In this document: positions 47,801 to 58,541 of the stretch, piece by piece
Position numbering within the stretch: position 1 is the first letter of the stretch
Layout: every line of letters starts with the position of its first letter
Origin: Mytilus galloprovincialis
Taxonomy: Eukaryota; Mollusca; Bivalvia; Mytilida; Mytilidae
Direction of reading: 5' to 3'
Length of the DNA: 64,000 nt
NCBI RefSeq assembly: GCF_965363235.1
Contig: NC_134846.1
Location: 55,789,121-55,853,120 of the forward strand
Program-made: the position numbers and the translations under genes
The notes under the pieces: generated by a model
Database searches by the model: none
Told to the model about the DNA's origin: nothing
What the model saw: the letters and a program-made list of their open reading frames with translations, nothing else

Positions 47801-48345
47801 ACTTGTTGAGTGTTGAATGGTTGGATAGAGTTGTTGAGTGTTGTATGATTGGGTTGAGTTGTTGATTGTTGGATGGTGGGATAGAGTCTTAGAGTGTTAA
47901 ATGGTTGGATCGAGTTGTTAAGTGTTGAATTGTTGGATAGAGTTGTTGAAGGTTGGAGATGATTGGATAGAGTTGTTAAGTGTTGAATTGTTTGGTAGAG
48001 TCTTAGAGTGTTGAATAGTTGGGTAGTGTTTTTGAATGATTAGGTAGAGTTGTTGAGTGTTGAATGGTTGGATTAGAGTTGTTGAGTGTTGTATGATTGG
48101 GTAGAGTCTTAGAGTGTTAAATGGTTTGATAGAGTTGTTGATTGTTGAATGATTGGATAGAGTTGTTAAGTGTTGAATTGTTTGGTAGAGTCTTAGAGTG
48201 TTGGATGGTTGAGTAGTGTTGTTGATATTGAAGGGTTGGGCAGAGTTGTTGAGTGTTGAATGGCTGGATAGAGTTGTTGAGTAATAGATGGTTGGATAGA
48301 GTTGTTGAGTGTTAGATGGTTGGATAGAGTTGTTGAGTGTTGGAT
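44880..48345. repeat. 28-bp degenerate satellite, roughly 110-120 units
   Basis: The consensus unit is 'gttgaatggttggatagagt' plus 'tgttgagt'. A second unit type, 'gagtcttagagtgttaaat', alternates irregularly, and some units are shortened. Copies are 75-95 percent alike by eye. A 240-bp unrelated repeat splits the array at 44955-45191. The open frames rich in HSTTLSNH/QPFN peptides are artefacts of the array. Confidence 0.95.
44955..45191. repeat. unclassified 240-bp dispersed repeat, copy 2, inside the satellite
   Basis: Matches 23172-23412. Satellite units resume immediately on both sides ('gttgaatggttt' / 'gtgttgaatggttgg'), so it looks inserted into, or carried within, the array. Confidence 0.75.
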
Positions 48346-48754
48346 GGTAGATATTCTGTAATAGAATTGATGTGACAGAAATAATTTCCTGTCATATTGA
48401 GTTGACAGTTACGATTTCCTGTCTGTGTTTGAGGTGGCTGTGATTATGTTAGTTCCATTTTGATGTTTTGAATTTTTTTTGAAGATCGAAATTCTGTCTT
48501 TAAAGATGCCTTGAGTCGACAGTAAACATGATTTCTTTGAGTTATTTCTGGAAAAATTATATTTGTAACTTTAGTATATGTGTAAGTATTTTCCCTGAGT
48601 ATGAGATGGTAGAGATCTGTGATGTCTGTGGAATTGACAAGAATGGTTTCATTTTGTGTTTGGCTTAGTTGAATTTCTGTTCTCTCTGTGTTTGGGATTA
48701 TAGAGATTTGTTTTCATCCAAGTTGAGCTGACAGAAATAGTGTTATATCGATAT

Positions 48755-48905
48755 AAGAAGATGTATGAGGTATGAGTGCCAATGAGACAACTCTCCATCC
48801 AAGTCACAATTTATAAAGGTTAACCATTATAGGTCAAAGTACGGTCTTATATATAGCCTTTTTGTGCTCATGCGGCGTAAAGCAACCAACAATCAATCAA
48901 TCAAT
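48755..48905. repeat. dispersed repeat copy with 'aagaagatgtatgaggtatg'
   Basis: 'gtgccaatgagacaactctc', 'aggttaaccattataggtca', 'aagtacggtctt' and 'gcaaccaacaatcaatcaat'. Reverse relative to 44640-44775. Lies between two satellite families. Confidence 0.6.
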
Positions 48906-48949
48906 CTTCAACACGGAGTCTTGACCTTGTTCATTTGTAGTTCTGTAGA

Positions 48950-49935
48950 GGTGTAAACAGTTCTGTCCAGCCTATGTTGAATTGACAGGATAATGTCTTG
49001 TCAGTTTTAAGCTTAGTTGAATTGGTGTTCTCTCTGTCTTGGGGTAGAAGAAATTCGTTCTAGTTTGTAGTATTGAAGACTTAATATTATCTTGGAGATG
49101 GGACGAGATACAGATTCTGTCCTGTTTGTGTTGAATTGACAGGAACGTTCTCGTGGTTGTTTTTGATTTTGTAGAGCTAATATTACCACTAAAATGGGGA
49201 GAAAAATATGCATATGCTTTCCTGTCGGTGTTGAATTGAAAGGAGTTGTTTACTGTCCGGTTTATGGTTGGTAGAGTTGATGTTTAATATCTATGAATTC
49301 GAAAAGGGAAGATGTAGATTATGTCCTGTCCTGTCGATTTTTACATGATATTAATGGTCTCCAGTCTGATTTTGGTTTGGTAGAGTTAATGTTAAATCTG
49401 AGTGAGAACAATATACAGATTCTGTACTGTTGGTGTTGAATGGACAGGAACGGTCTCCTGGTTGCTTTTGATTTCGTAGAGATTATGTTAATTCAGAATT
49501 GAGAAGACACATATATTCTGTATTGTTGGTGTTGAATGTACAAGAACGGTTTCCTGGTTGCTTTTGGTTTGGTAGAGTTAATGTTAAATCAGAGTTAAGA
49601 AGAGACACATATTCTGTTCTGTTGGTGTTGAACGAATAGGAACGATCTCCTGGTTGTTTTCGGTTTGAGAAGAGACACATATTCTTTCCTGTTGGTTTTG
49701 GTGTTTGCAGGAATGGTGTCCTGTCTGCATGATATTGGTTTGATAGGGTTCATGTTAACTCTGAATTGAGATGAGATGTAGATTTTGTCCTGTCTTGTCG
49801 GTGTTGAATTCACAGGACTTATGTCCTGTCTGATTTTAATTTGGTAGAGTTGCTGTTATCTCTGAGTTAAGAAGTACACGGTCAGTCCTGTTGTATTTGA
49901 ATTGACAGGAAATGTGTCCTGTTTGATTATGGTTT
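48950..49935 (+). repeat. longer-period satellite (about 100-115 bp), forward block
   Basis: Units share 'gttggtgttgaattgacagg', 'aacggtctcctggttg', 'tttggtagagttaatgttaa', 'ctgagttgagaagagacaca' and 'attctgtcctg'. About 8-9 diverged units. The words 'tagagtt' and 'gtgttgaat' are shared with the 28-bp satellite to its left. Confidence 0.8.
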
Positions 49936-50194
49936 GGTAGGTTTTCATTCTTAAAAAAAAAATAAAAACAGGGGAAAGACATTAGTCCGTCCAACTCAAC
50001 ACAGATGTAGTAGAATCTCTACTACAATATGTCCCGAGAACGAACATGTTCTACTACACCAAAGACAAAAAAGACATAATTATAGTCAACTCCATACGAA
50101 CAGGATTTTTATTTCACCATCCCAAAATCATAGATTTCATAATTTCTACTAACCCAAACACAGGCTTGGTATAATCCTTGCAAACCAATACAGA

Positions 50195-50702
50195 CAGGAT
50201 ATAATCTGTACTGTTCTCAACTCAGAGATGAAAAACAACCAAATCAAAATCAGACCGACCTCACTGCCTGTCAATTCGACACAAACAGGACAAAATCAGA
50301 CAGACCTCACTGCCTGTCAATTCGACACAAACAGGACAAAATCAGACCGACCTCACTGCCTGTCAATTCGACACAACCAAATCAAAATCAGACCGACCTC
50401 ACTGCCTGTCAATTCGACACAAACAGGACAGAAACTGTCACTTCTCAACTCAGAGATAACCCTACCAAAGCAAAAAACAGACAGAAAACCATTCCTTTCA
50501 ATTCATTACCGAGAGGACAGAAAATGTGTCTCTTCCCAACTCAGAGATAACATTAACTCCACTAAAATAAAATCAGACAGACCTTATTTTCTGTCAATTC
50601 AACACAAACAGGACAGAATCTGTAATAATTCTCAACACGGAGATAACATTAACTCTACCAAACCAAATGCAGACAGAACACCATTACCGTTAATTCCTGG
50701 GT
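50195..50702 (-). repeat. longer-period satellite, inverted block
   Basis: Reverse-complement units: 'aactcagagataacattaac', 'tctaccaaacc', 'caattcaacacaaacaggac'. At 50235-50440 a 46-bp sub-unit ('gacctcactgcctgtcaatt', 'cgacacaaacaggac') is amplified about 4-5 times. Separated from the forward block by about 260 bp of unique sequence. Confidence 0.8.
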
Positions 50703-50814
50703 AGTATAAATTCGTTCTAGTGTATTGTATTGTAGACTTAATATTATCTCAGAGGTAGGAGGAGATACAGATTCTGTTCTACTGGTGTTGAATTGACAGG
50801 AACGTTCTCATGGT

Positions 50815-50880
50815 TGTTGTTTTTTTTTTTTGTTTTTTTTTGTTTTTTTTTTTGTTTTTTTTTTGTTTTTTTTTTTTTTG
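50815..50880. repeat. (T)nG simple repeat
   Basis: T runs of about 8-15 separated by single G, in the left flank of the TIR element at 50896. Confidence 0.9.
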
Positions 50881-50895
50881 GTAGAGTAAATATTA

Positions 50896-52525
50896 GGCCA
50901 ATTAAAATTAATTGATAGATTTTCATCCCCGCCCGCCCCTCTGAAATCTTCCCGCCCCAATTTTTTTTATTTTTGAAAAAATTACGATTTCCGGATTTTG
51001 TTTATTTCCGTTACCGGTAACCGTCGATAATTTCGTTTCATGTAAAACTTCCTGTTTCAAATTTCGGTTTTCGTATTTCTTAGAGTATTCTTACTGAATG
51101 ATTAAGTCGATATATTCTGCTGATCTATGATGACAACATCATTTACCGAGAATATAGATTGATTACGAAAGGGCGTGAAATATTCGTTTTACGAGTAATA
51201 CGCTGTGTCCAAGAACGCAAATCGCCGTATGTCACAAATGACACAATTAATTGTGAGTAAAACACCTTGGATTTATTTTATTTATCACTGACTTTGTGTC
51301 AAGATGTTTGGACTGTGAATGAAACCCAAAAGCATAAGATTCACGGAACACATTTGACTGGAATGAAAAAATTGACCCAAGCCTGATCAGTTCAACTTTT
51401 TAAATTGGTGACCATATATTGAGTTCAGAAAATCGACAAACATGCGCATTTTTAATTTATTAATTTACAGCAAGCTCTTAGATTTAGATTTAGCCATGCC
51501 TTTCGTTCTTTGTAGAAAAACAGCAAAAATCCTCTGTCCCAATACCCATGATAGAGTCATTAAACAACTTTATGTTCTACATTGTAATTATATTTGCATC
51601 TTGCAATAATAAAGACCAACTCTATTATTTCAACATTGTTTGAGTTTTCATTTTATTCTGTACTTATCATACTCATATTGCATACCAATTCATTTGCTTC
51701 ATTTTATTAGAACAACAAAACATTGCTTAGAAAGCAAAACACATTTGATGTAGGTAGTCCAACTGAAGAGAGCATTTCTCCACATTTCTGCTGTTTACTA
51801 TAAAAATAGGTTTCTAAAGCGGCAATTACATGTAGAACAGTGGTTGCCAATCAGAGATATATATTTACAAATTTGAAAAAGAAGTACCAGCATATGGAGT
51901 ATGTGTCTCAATTGATACGTTACTCTACAGCTAGCTCAAAGTACGTTGATTTTGTTGAACGAGGAATACTGCTTTCTCAAAAGTTGCTTAGACAGGGCTT
52001 TGAATCAATCAAATTAAGGTCATCACTCAAGCAATTTTATGGTCGCCATCATGAGCTGATAGGCCAATATGACAAATGTGTGTCAGAAATCATATCTTAG
52101 TGATTTTCTTCCTCAGTCATAACAGCCATTCCATCATTACCGAACTGAACAAAGAAATAACATGACGAGTGCCGTATACGGTGCAGGAAATGCTTTCCCT
52201 TCCGGAGCACCTGATTTCACTCCTGGATTTTAGGGGAGTTCGTGTTGTTTCCTACTTATTATTTGTAATTGTTGATGTAAATGTCTTTTGTAACTGTTGT
52301 TTTTAAGAGTCTTTGGTTACTCCTTGGTTTTAATTGTTATTGTCTTATACACAATAGCTTATGAATGTATTTACATGATATGAGCTTATTATTACACTTG
52401 CATATATCAATAACACGTGACAAGAAGGTTTCATATGAAATAAAATTTAAAAAATAAAATCCTCCCACCCGCCCCATTTTTTTCAAAAATTTGGATGAAA
52501 ATCTACTAATTAATTTTAGTTGGCC
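50896..52525 (+). mobile_element. 1.6-kb TIR element with TTA target sites, carrying a reverse-transcriptase fragment
   Basis: The left end GGCCAATTAAAATTAATT (50896 on) through 'agattttcatcc' is inverted at the right end ('ggatgaaaatct' to AATTAATTTTAGTTGGCC, 52522-52525 last). Both ends are flanked by TTA, as in PIF/Harbinger-type insertions. Subterminal 'cccgcccgcccc' and 'cccacccgcccc' are present at both sides in the same strand sense. No Harbinger transposase was recognised. The interior holds the retroelement fragment at 51840. It interrupts the satellite region. Confidence 0.65.
51840..52245 (+). pseudogene. retroelement reverse-transcriptase C-terminal fragment plus tail
   Basis: The reading frame 51840-52100 contains YVSQLIRYSTASSKYVDFVE, then LLRQGFESIKLRSSLKQFYG and RHHELIGQY. 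I remember this as the region just after the catalytic domain in a reverse-transcriptase family common in bivalves ('..SQLIRY..F..R...L...LL.QG....LK.....FYGRHH.L...Y'). The sequence after it ('ccttccggagcacctgattt') matches the usual continuation and 3' tail, also seen alone at 6045. The catalytic domain is absent. Class (Penelope-like or other non-LTR) is uncertain. Confidence 0.6.
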
Positions 52526-52554
52526 TTATCACTGATCACTGAGGTGGGGGGGGG

Positions 52555-52812
52555 GGGGCATATGCTTTCCTGTCGATGTTGAATTGATAAGAATTGGTTC
52601 CCGTTTGATTTTTGGTTGTTAGAGTTGAAAAAAACAAAAACAGGCAGAACGCATTTCCTTTCAATTCAACACCGACAGGACAGAATATGTGTCACTTCTC
52701 AACTCAGAGATAACAATAACTCTACCAAACCAAAAACAACCAGGAGACCATTCCTGTCGATTCAACTCAAACAGGATAGGACAGAATCTACATCTCTTGA
52801 GGAGGGCACACG
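52555..52812. repeat. longer-period satellite, block right of the TIR element
   Basis: 'tttcctgtcgatgttgaatt' (forward sense, to about 52630), then 'caattcaacaccgacaggac' and 'aactcagagataacaataac' (reverse sense), so the orientation flips again within 260 bp. Ends in unique sequence. Confidence 0.75.
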
Positions 52813-54180
52813 AACATATGGCACAGTTTCACTTCTATTTTGGAGATTCCATCACTTTTAATCTAGATTAAAATGTACTAAACCTCCATTCATAATAACG
52901 ATAAAATAGATAATGATATGTAATGGGCTTCCTTCATTCCTTTATGCTTTAACATTCTACATTTTTTTCTCTCTTTTCTTTATTTATTTTCAACCTTATT
53001 CTCTTTTCTTAACATCCAACCCATTTCTTTTATTCTTTATCCCTATTCTTTATATTTTTGGCTTTTTATGCTTCACTTTTTACTGATTAGTATCTGTTCT
53101 GTAAACTCCATCCAAATCCTTACAGATATCAAAACACAAGTATACAAGCAAAGCAATCATTTAATAAACAAACCGTTTTAAAGATTGTCGCAGTTTCAGA
53201 ATGCAACATACCATATATACAGTTATTGTCTATAAACATGAAAAAATATGTACTTTTATAAAATTCTGATATCATTTTTTTTTCCATTTCATGGTAGAGT
53301 TGAAAAGGTTACGTCATATACAGCTGGCACATTTTTTTTTTACCTCATGCATTGAAGGTCTCTGCGTATATAAACCAAAAGCAATGATTGAGCTACAATA
53401 TTATAAAATTATAACCTTTATCATTAGTTTATTAAGCAAAAAAAAGAAACACTCGAGAAAAATTGACGTAGATGTAAAGTACTGTAAATAATCGTGACGT
53501 ACAAAACAGGTGTAAATTTTTATTTTTTATTTTATAATTACATTGTGTGATCCTACTTTCATTAATAAATTCTATGATAATAATAATAAAAGTGTTGAAC
53601 ACTTTACGATATCTATATCCATGCAGAATATATGTCAGCATTATTTTTTTTTAAATCCAAGTCGTCACTACACAATCTGAGAAATGTGCACTCCATAAGA
53701 ATATATAAGAAAGCCTTCCGGACTTATAAAATTGGAAACATAATTATTTGGCCATATAACGTAATTAGATACCATTCACCCTCTGTCGCATACTTTATAA
53801 AGAAACACTACAATCGATCTGTTCTACAGGTCCAGCATGCAGGATTGGGTTGCTGTCTCATTATGTCTGTGTCCTTTTTCTATACCGGACAAAAGCTGGC
53901 ATCCAAAAAAGTTAAGAATAATTGAAATTTAGTTCTAATCCTAATCATTTTGTATCATGTGACAAAAGTAAACTTTGTGACCCTTTAGTTGTAATCTCTG
54001 TCCTGCCTTTTTATTTTTTACTCTATTCGGTCTTGCCTTTTTTTTTTATTTATCTTGACATTTTTTAACATATATAGTCTTCTTGCCTTTTTTGGCCAAG
54101 TTGCCCATCTTGCCTTTTTTTACTTCATACTCCTGTCCTGCCCTTTTTTTCAAATTTCATCCTAGCCCTACAGAAAATAA
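52813..54180. other. AT-rich stretch, nothing definite
   Basis: Low-complexity T-rich sequence with repeated 'cttgccttttttt' words at 54000-54130. The 97-codon open frame at 53632-53925 has no recognised domain and no codon-use argument. A dispersed-repeat fragment lies at 54185-54230. Confidence 0.4.
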
Positions 54181-54235
54181 GAATATTCAGTATGTTTGCC
54201 AACAAGACAACTATCCACCAGAGACAAAACGACGT

Positions 54236-55463
54236 GGATATAAGTAACTATAGGGTCCGCTCTGGTTTCAAATAAGTAACTATAGGGTCCGCTCGGGTTT
54301 CAAATAAGTAACTATAAGGTCCGCTCTGGTTTCAAATAAGTAACTATAGGGTCCGCTCTGGTTTCAAATAAGTAGCTATAGGGTCCGCTCGGGTTTCAAA
54401 TAAGTAACTATAGGGTCCGCTCGGGTTTCAAATAAGTAACTATAGGGTCCGCTCTGGTTTCAAATAAGTAACTATAGGGTCCGCTCGGGTTTCAAATACC
54501 TTGGTAAGTAACTATAGGGTCCGCTAAGGTTTCAAATAACTTAACTATAGGGTCCGCTAGGGTTTCAAATAAGTAACTATAGGGTCCGCTCGGGTTTCAA
54601 ATAAGTAACTATAGGGTCCGCTCGGGTTTCATATAAGTAACTATAGGGTTCGCTAGGGTTTCATATAAGTAACTATAGGGTCCGCTCGGGTTTCAAATAA
54701 GTAACTATAGGGTCCGCTCGGGTTTCAAATAAGTAACTATAGGGTCCGCTCGGGTTTCAAATAAGTAACTATAGGGTCCGCTCGGGTTTCATATAAGTAA
54801 CTATAGGGTTCGCTAGGGTTTCATATAAGTAACTATAGGGTCCGCTCGGGTTTCAAATAAGTAACTATAGGGTCCGCTCGGGTTTCAAATAAGTAACTAT
54901 AGGGTCCGCTAGGGTTTCAAATAAGTAACTATAGGGTCCGCTCGGGTTTCAAATAAGTAACTATAGGGTCCGCTAGGGTTTAAAATAACTTAACTATAGG
55001 GTCCGCTAGGGTTTCAAATAAGTAACTATAGGGTCCGCTCGGGTTTCAAATAAGTAACTATAGGGTCCGCTCGGGTTTCAAATAAGTAAATATAGGGTCC
55101 GCTAGGGTTTCAAATAAGTAACTGTAGGGTCCGCTCGGGTTTCAAATAAGTAACTATAGGGTCCGCTCGGGTTTCAAATAAGTAACTATAGGGTCCGCTC
55201 GGGTTTCATATAAGTAACTATAGGGTTCGCTAGGGTTTCATATAAGTAACTATAGGGGCCGCTCGGGTTTCAAATAAGTGACTATAGGGGCCGCTCGGGT
55301 TTCAAATAAGTAACTATAGGGTCCGCTCGGGTTTCAAATAAGTAACTATAGTGTCCGCTCGGGTTTCAAATAAGTAACTATAGGGTCCGCTCGGGTTTCA
55401 TATAAGTTACTATAGGGTTCGCTCGGGTTTCATATGAGTAACTATAGGGTCCGCTCGGGTTTC
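54236..55463. repeat. 32-bp satellite, about 38 copies, with variant units
   Basis: The unit is 'taagtaactatagggtccgc' plus 'tcgggtttcaaa'. Variants (ctcGGG/ctaGGG, caaata/catata, gtccgc/ttcgc) recur in fixed order: the 'catataag..ggttcgctagg' pair appears near 54630, 54790 and 55205, 160 and about 416 bp apart (5 and 13 units). This indicates block-wise duplication. No spacers, so not a CRISPR. Confidence 0.95.
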
Positions 55464-55649
55464 AACAATGAACAAACCCAGATACATAAATTCATGAAAG
55501 AACAAAACTGATTGGTGTAAAAAAAAAAAACAAGTGACAGACGGCAACTTACGACAACCACTGAATTACAGGTGCCCGACTTTAAAAAGACTTAAAAAAA
55601 TATAGTGAAATATGTTTGCATGATGACGCATAAATTTAAACGTGTTTTT

Positions 55650-56460
55650 TCTCGGTTTTTTTTACAGCACTGAGTCGATAACTCTGCTGGTGTATCGGGA
55701 TCAGTCCCGCAGGTATCATCAGCTCAGTAGTCAGTTCAAGTTTAGGTATATTGAAATGATTTATAACCGAAATCTTTCTAAAATTGTCCGTTTAAATTTT
55801 ATAAATTTTGGAATTCATGATAAATAACTAACATTTCAACTCCCCGAGGCAAGAGTTGACCAAAGATAGATTTGGCTATTTTCAAGTTCTTTTCGTCATT
55901 ATAGGTATCAAAGGTACCAGGCTTATAATTTAATACGCCAGACGTTTTTTTCGTCTACATAAGACTCATCTGTGACGATCAGATCGAAACAGTTAAAAAG
56001 CCAAACAAGTACAAAGTTGGAGAGTACTGATGACCAAAAATTCCAAACGTTGTGCCATATACGACTATGGTTATCTATGCCTGAGACTTCCTTAGTATTT
56101 CGAATAATTCATACTGTTGAAACAGCAAACTTATAAAAATGACCGTATAATGGATATTCATGTCACTGACACCTACAGCTGAGTTATGGGCTGGTGATTC
56201 CCTCGGGGTTATACATCTTTGGCCCACAAATATTCGGCTTTGATCCGGTTCCCGATGAAGCTAAATAAAAAAAAAGGGCTTCAGACGCATTCAATATACA
56301 ATAACGTACTATTTTCATTTTTACAGCACAAGATCGATACCTCTGCTGGTGGACTATAATCTTACCATCAGCACAGTAGTCAGTATTTCGGTACTTACAT
56401 GATATATAACAAACCTTTATAGCATTGTTCGTTTGTAAGTTTTGAAGTTATGCAGAACTG
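55650..56460. repeat. dispersed repeat around 'cgatacctctgctggtggac'
   Basis: 'cactgagtcgataactctgc' (55666) and 'cacaagatcgatacctctgc' (56328) head two related modules, each followed by 'cagtagtcag'. Between them lies a strand-inverted module with 'tacgccagacgtttttttcg', 'tctacataagactcatctgt' and 'aaagccaaacaagtacaaag'. From memory a very common mussel repeat family. Confidence 0.6.
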
Positions 56461-56930
56461 TAGGTAACCAAGATGGTTGAAATTAGTTCTGTTGTTTCAA
56501 AGGAACATAAAATTTATCTTTCAAAAAGGCTACGAGGACGACGACAGATGACGACGACAAGTGATGGTAATAACAAAACGCAACATAGAAAACTAAAGAC
56601 GTAGTAACATGAACCCAACCAAAATAATAGAGTGATTCCATTTTCACAGAAGTTAAGCTGGACCTGCTCCACATGTGGCACCCGTTGAGTTGCTCATGCA
56701 AGAACAAACCAGTAATAAGCCGAATTCGATAGGTCATATTCGATCCGCCGAAAAGGAAAACCTAATTGTTAGTAAGTTACGTCGGACAATTGAAACATGT
56801 ATATAGCCAGTGTCAATTTTCACAGAAACACTGAGATATTGCGTAACAGTCAACTAACTTGCGATTGTTTATAACTGTACAGATAATTTTAAACTATTAT
56901 ACATAATAAGTTTTACGAGGTGTTTTCTTT

Positions 56931-57004
56931 GACGTCCGCTTTGTGTGCAAAATGTTTTCCTAGACGTCCGCTTTGTGTGCAAAATGTTTTCCAAGACGTC
57001 CGCA
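56931..57004. repeat. 32-bp tandem repeat, 2.3 copies, with GACGTC core
   Basis: 'gacgtccgctttgtgtgcaa' plus 'aatgttttccta' twice, then 'gacgtccgcatttt'. GACGTC occurs at 56931, 56963 and 56995, exactly 32 bp apart. About 1.5 kb upstream of the small Maf start. Confidence 0.85.
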
Positions 57005-57196
57005 TTTTATTATCATTTACAACTAAATCAAGTTTTATTTAAACAGAATATGCATATTTCCTACAGATGGTAAGATTTAAAACTAAGGGGTCAGCCTTAG
57101 TACATGTAACGAATTTGGCTATATCTCTTGCTTCTTAGAGAAAAAACTTTCCAGCTTCTTATCATTATTAGAATGCTAATATTTAAATTGATTTGA

Positions 57197-57236
57197 TATA
57201 TATATATATATCATATATATATATATATATATGTAT
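57197..57236. repeat. (TA)n palindromic microsatellite
   Basis: TA runs interrupted once by 'tca', forming a self-complementary tract. Confidence 0.85.
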
Positions 57237-57669
57237 CATTTTTTTTCCCTACTTTTAATCGTGAGAATATCTGAACACTAGTTATAGTAAACTCAGGAAA
57301 TAACTAAGATAAAAGAAGTGCTGAAATAAATCAATAATTGACATTATAATGAGAATGGTATCCAAAGGTTCAGGAGCTGATATGTAAACAATTGATGTCA
57401 GTAACTATGTTATTTTGACGCTAGTGCACTACCATTTAAATTTCTAAATCAAAATTTAAATTGAAAATAAACAGAAAAGTATTCCCCTTAAAATATCTAT
57501 ACTCCCAGAACTAGAAAATTCAATGATTTCAATTAAAAGTGAAGTATCAACGTTAAAATTTTTAAATATTGTCCTGAAAGCCGCCGGTTGATCTAGATCT
57601 AAACAAGACTATTGGATCACATATCACAGAAGCCTTTGTGAACAAGTTTCTGACTTACCAGAGACATAA

Positions 57670-57830
57670 AACAACAATACATGGCTGGATCCAGCCATTT
57701 CTAACGGTCCAGGATTTAAAAATGGTTCTAACTATATGTCCCCATTCAAATGCAATATTCGTAAAAAAAAAAGGGGGGTTCAAACTCACCCCCCCCCCCC
57801 ACCCGGCCCCTGGATCCGCAACTGATATGT
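57670..57830. mobile_element. MITE-like element with GGATCC ends
   Basis: From 'catggctggatccagccatt' to 'cccctggatccgcaactg'. The interior has homopolymer A, G and C tracts ('ggggggttcaaactcacccc'). It belongs to the same end-family as 58-72, 2768-2785 and 5676-5830, and to a fragment at 44240-44330. Confidence 0.55.
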
Positions 57831-58260
57831 CTCTGACTTAACTTACACTTGCATTGGACACTCCGAGTCTGAACTGTACTTTACTGAGCCAGAGACACAT
57901 ATTCATACATCTATACACTGTAGAATAAATGTCTCTGCAAGTTCATATTAAATTCATATATTACATAATCATTTGGTGTTGAACTCCTCTACCCTTTGTT
58001 CTTCCTTGACTAGTCAAATGTTGTTTAAAAATTATTTTATCTAGGACAAAACAAAATGATCAATAAATCAATAATATATCATATTCAAATAATACATTTA
58101 AATAACGACCAATAGTAACTACAAGTCAATTTTTATATTTAGAAATCCCTAAGTGTACGCAACAAGTCCCAAAACAAAACAATCTGCTGCTGGAGAAACG
58201 GTTCTCCATAGCACTGTTTACATAGTCACTATGGGATTGTGTTATTGTTGTGGTTTTTAC

Positions 58261-58313
58261 TGCTGAATCATCAGAAACGTAGAAGGTTGATTGAGTTCGT
58301 GCTGAGTCATCAG
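58261..58313 (+). promoter_or_regulatory. two MARE/NF-E2-like sites upstream of the small Maf gene
   Basis: TGCTGAATCATCAG (58261-58274) and TGCTGAGTCATCAG (58300-58313), 39 bp apart, lie 217-269 bp before the start codon. The second contains TGCTGAGTCAT, the classic NF-E2 / T-MARE half-plus-core sequence bound by small Maf-CNC heterodimers; the first has one change in the core. Autoregulation or Nrf-type induction is inference from vertebrate small Maf genes. Confidence 0.7.
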
Positions 58314-58529
58314 TTTGAACATTTCACACAGCCAATCAGAATTCTTCCCGAGAGGCGCAAAAATACGCACCGCTCCGAGAATTGCCGAGTCGCAAAATAA
58401 TACGTAGAAACCAAAATAAACGTATTTTACAGAATTTGGAGATTTTATAGTTGGATTAGGTGACCCAGTTATTCCAAAAAGGACAGTTTCATATTATTTA
58501 ACCTGTTTAGTGTTGACAGACAAAGGAGA

Positions 58530-58541
58530 ATGAGTAAAAAG
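58530..58541 (+). CDS. small Maf coding exon 1 (MSKK)
   Basis: ATGAGTAAAAAG followed by GTAAGA. The ATG has A at -3. It sits 0.2 kb downstream of the two MARE-like sites, in a locally CpG-richer promoter-like region (58330-58440). The alternative is a start at the in-frame Met of AMTVKELN in exon 2, which would delete part of the extended homology region. Confidence 0.7.

Noticed and set aside
53632-53925. 97-codon plus-strand frame
   Set aside because: No recognised domain, no splice context, and composition typical of random AT-rich sequence.
54236-55463. Array resembling a CRISPR, and 'actataggg' resembling a phage promoter core
   Set aside because: Units abut without spacers in a eukaryotic context, and the promoter match is only nine bases repeated by the satellite.
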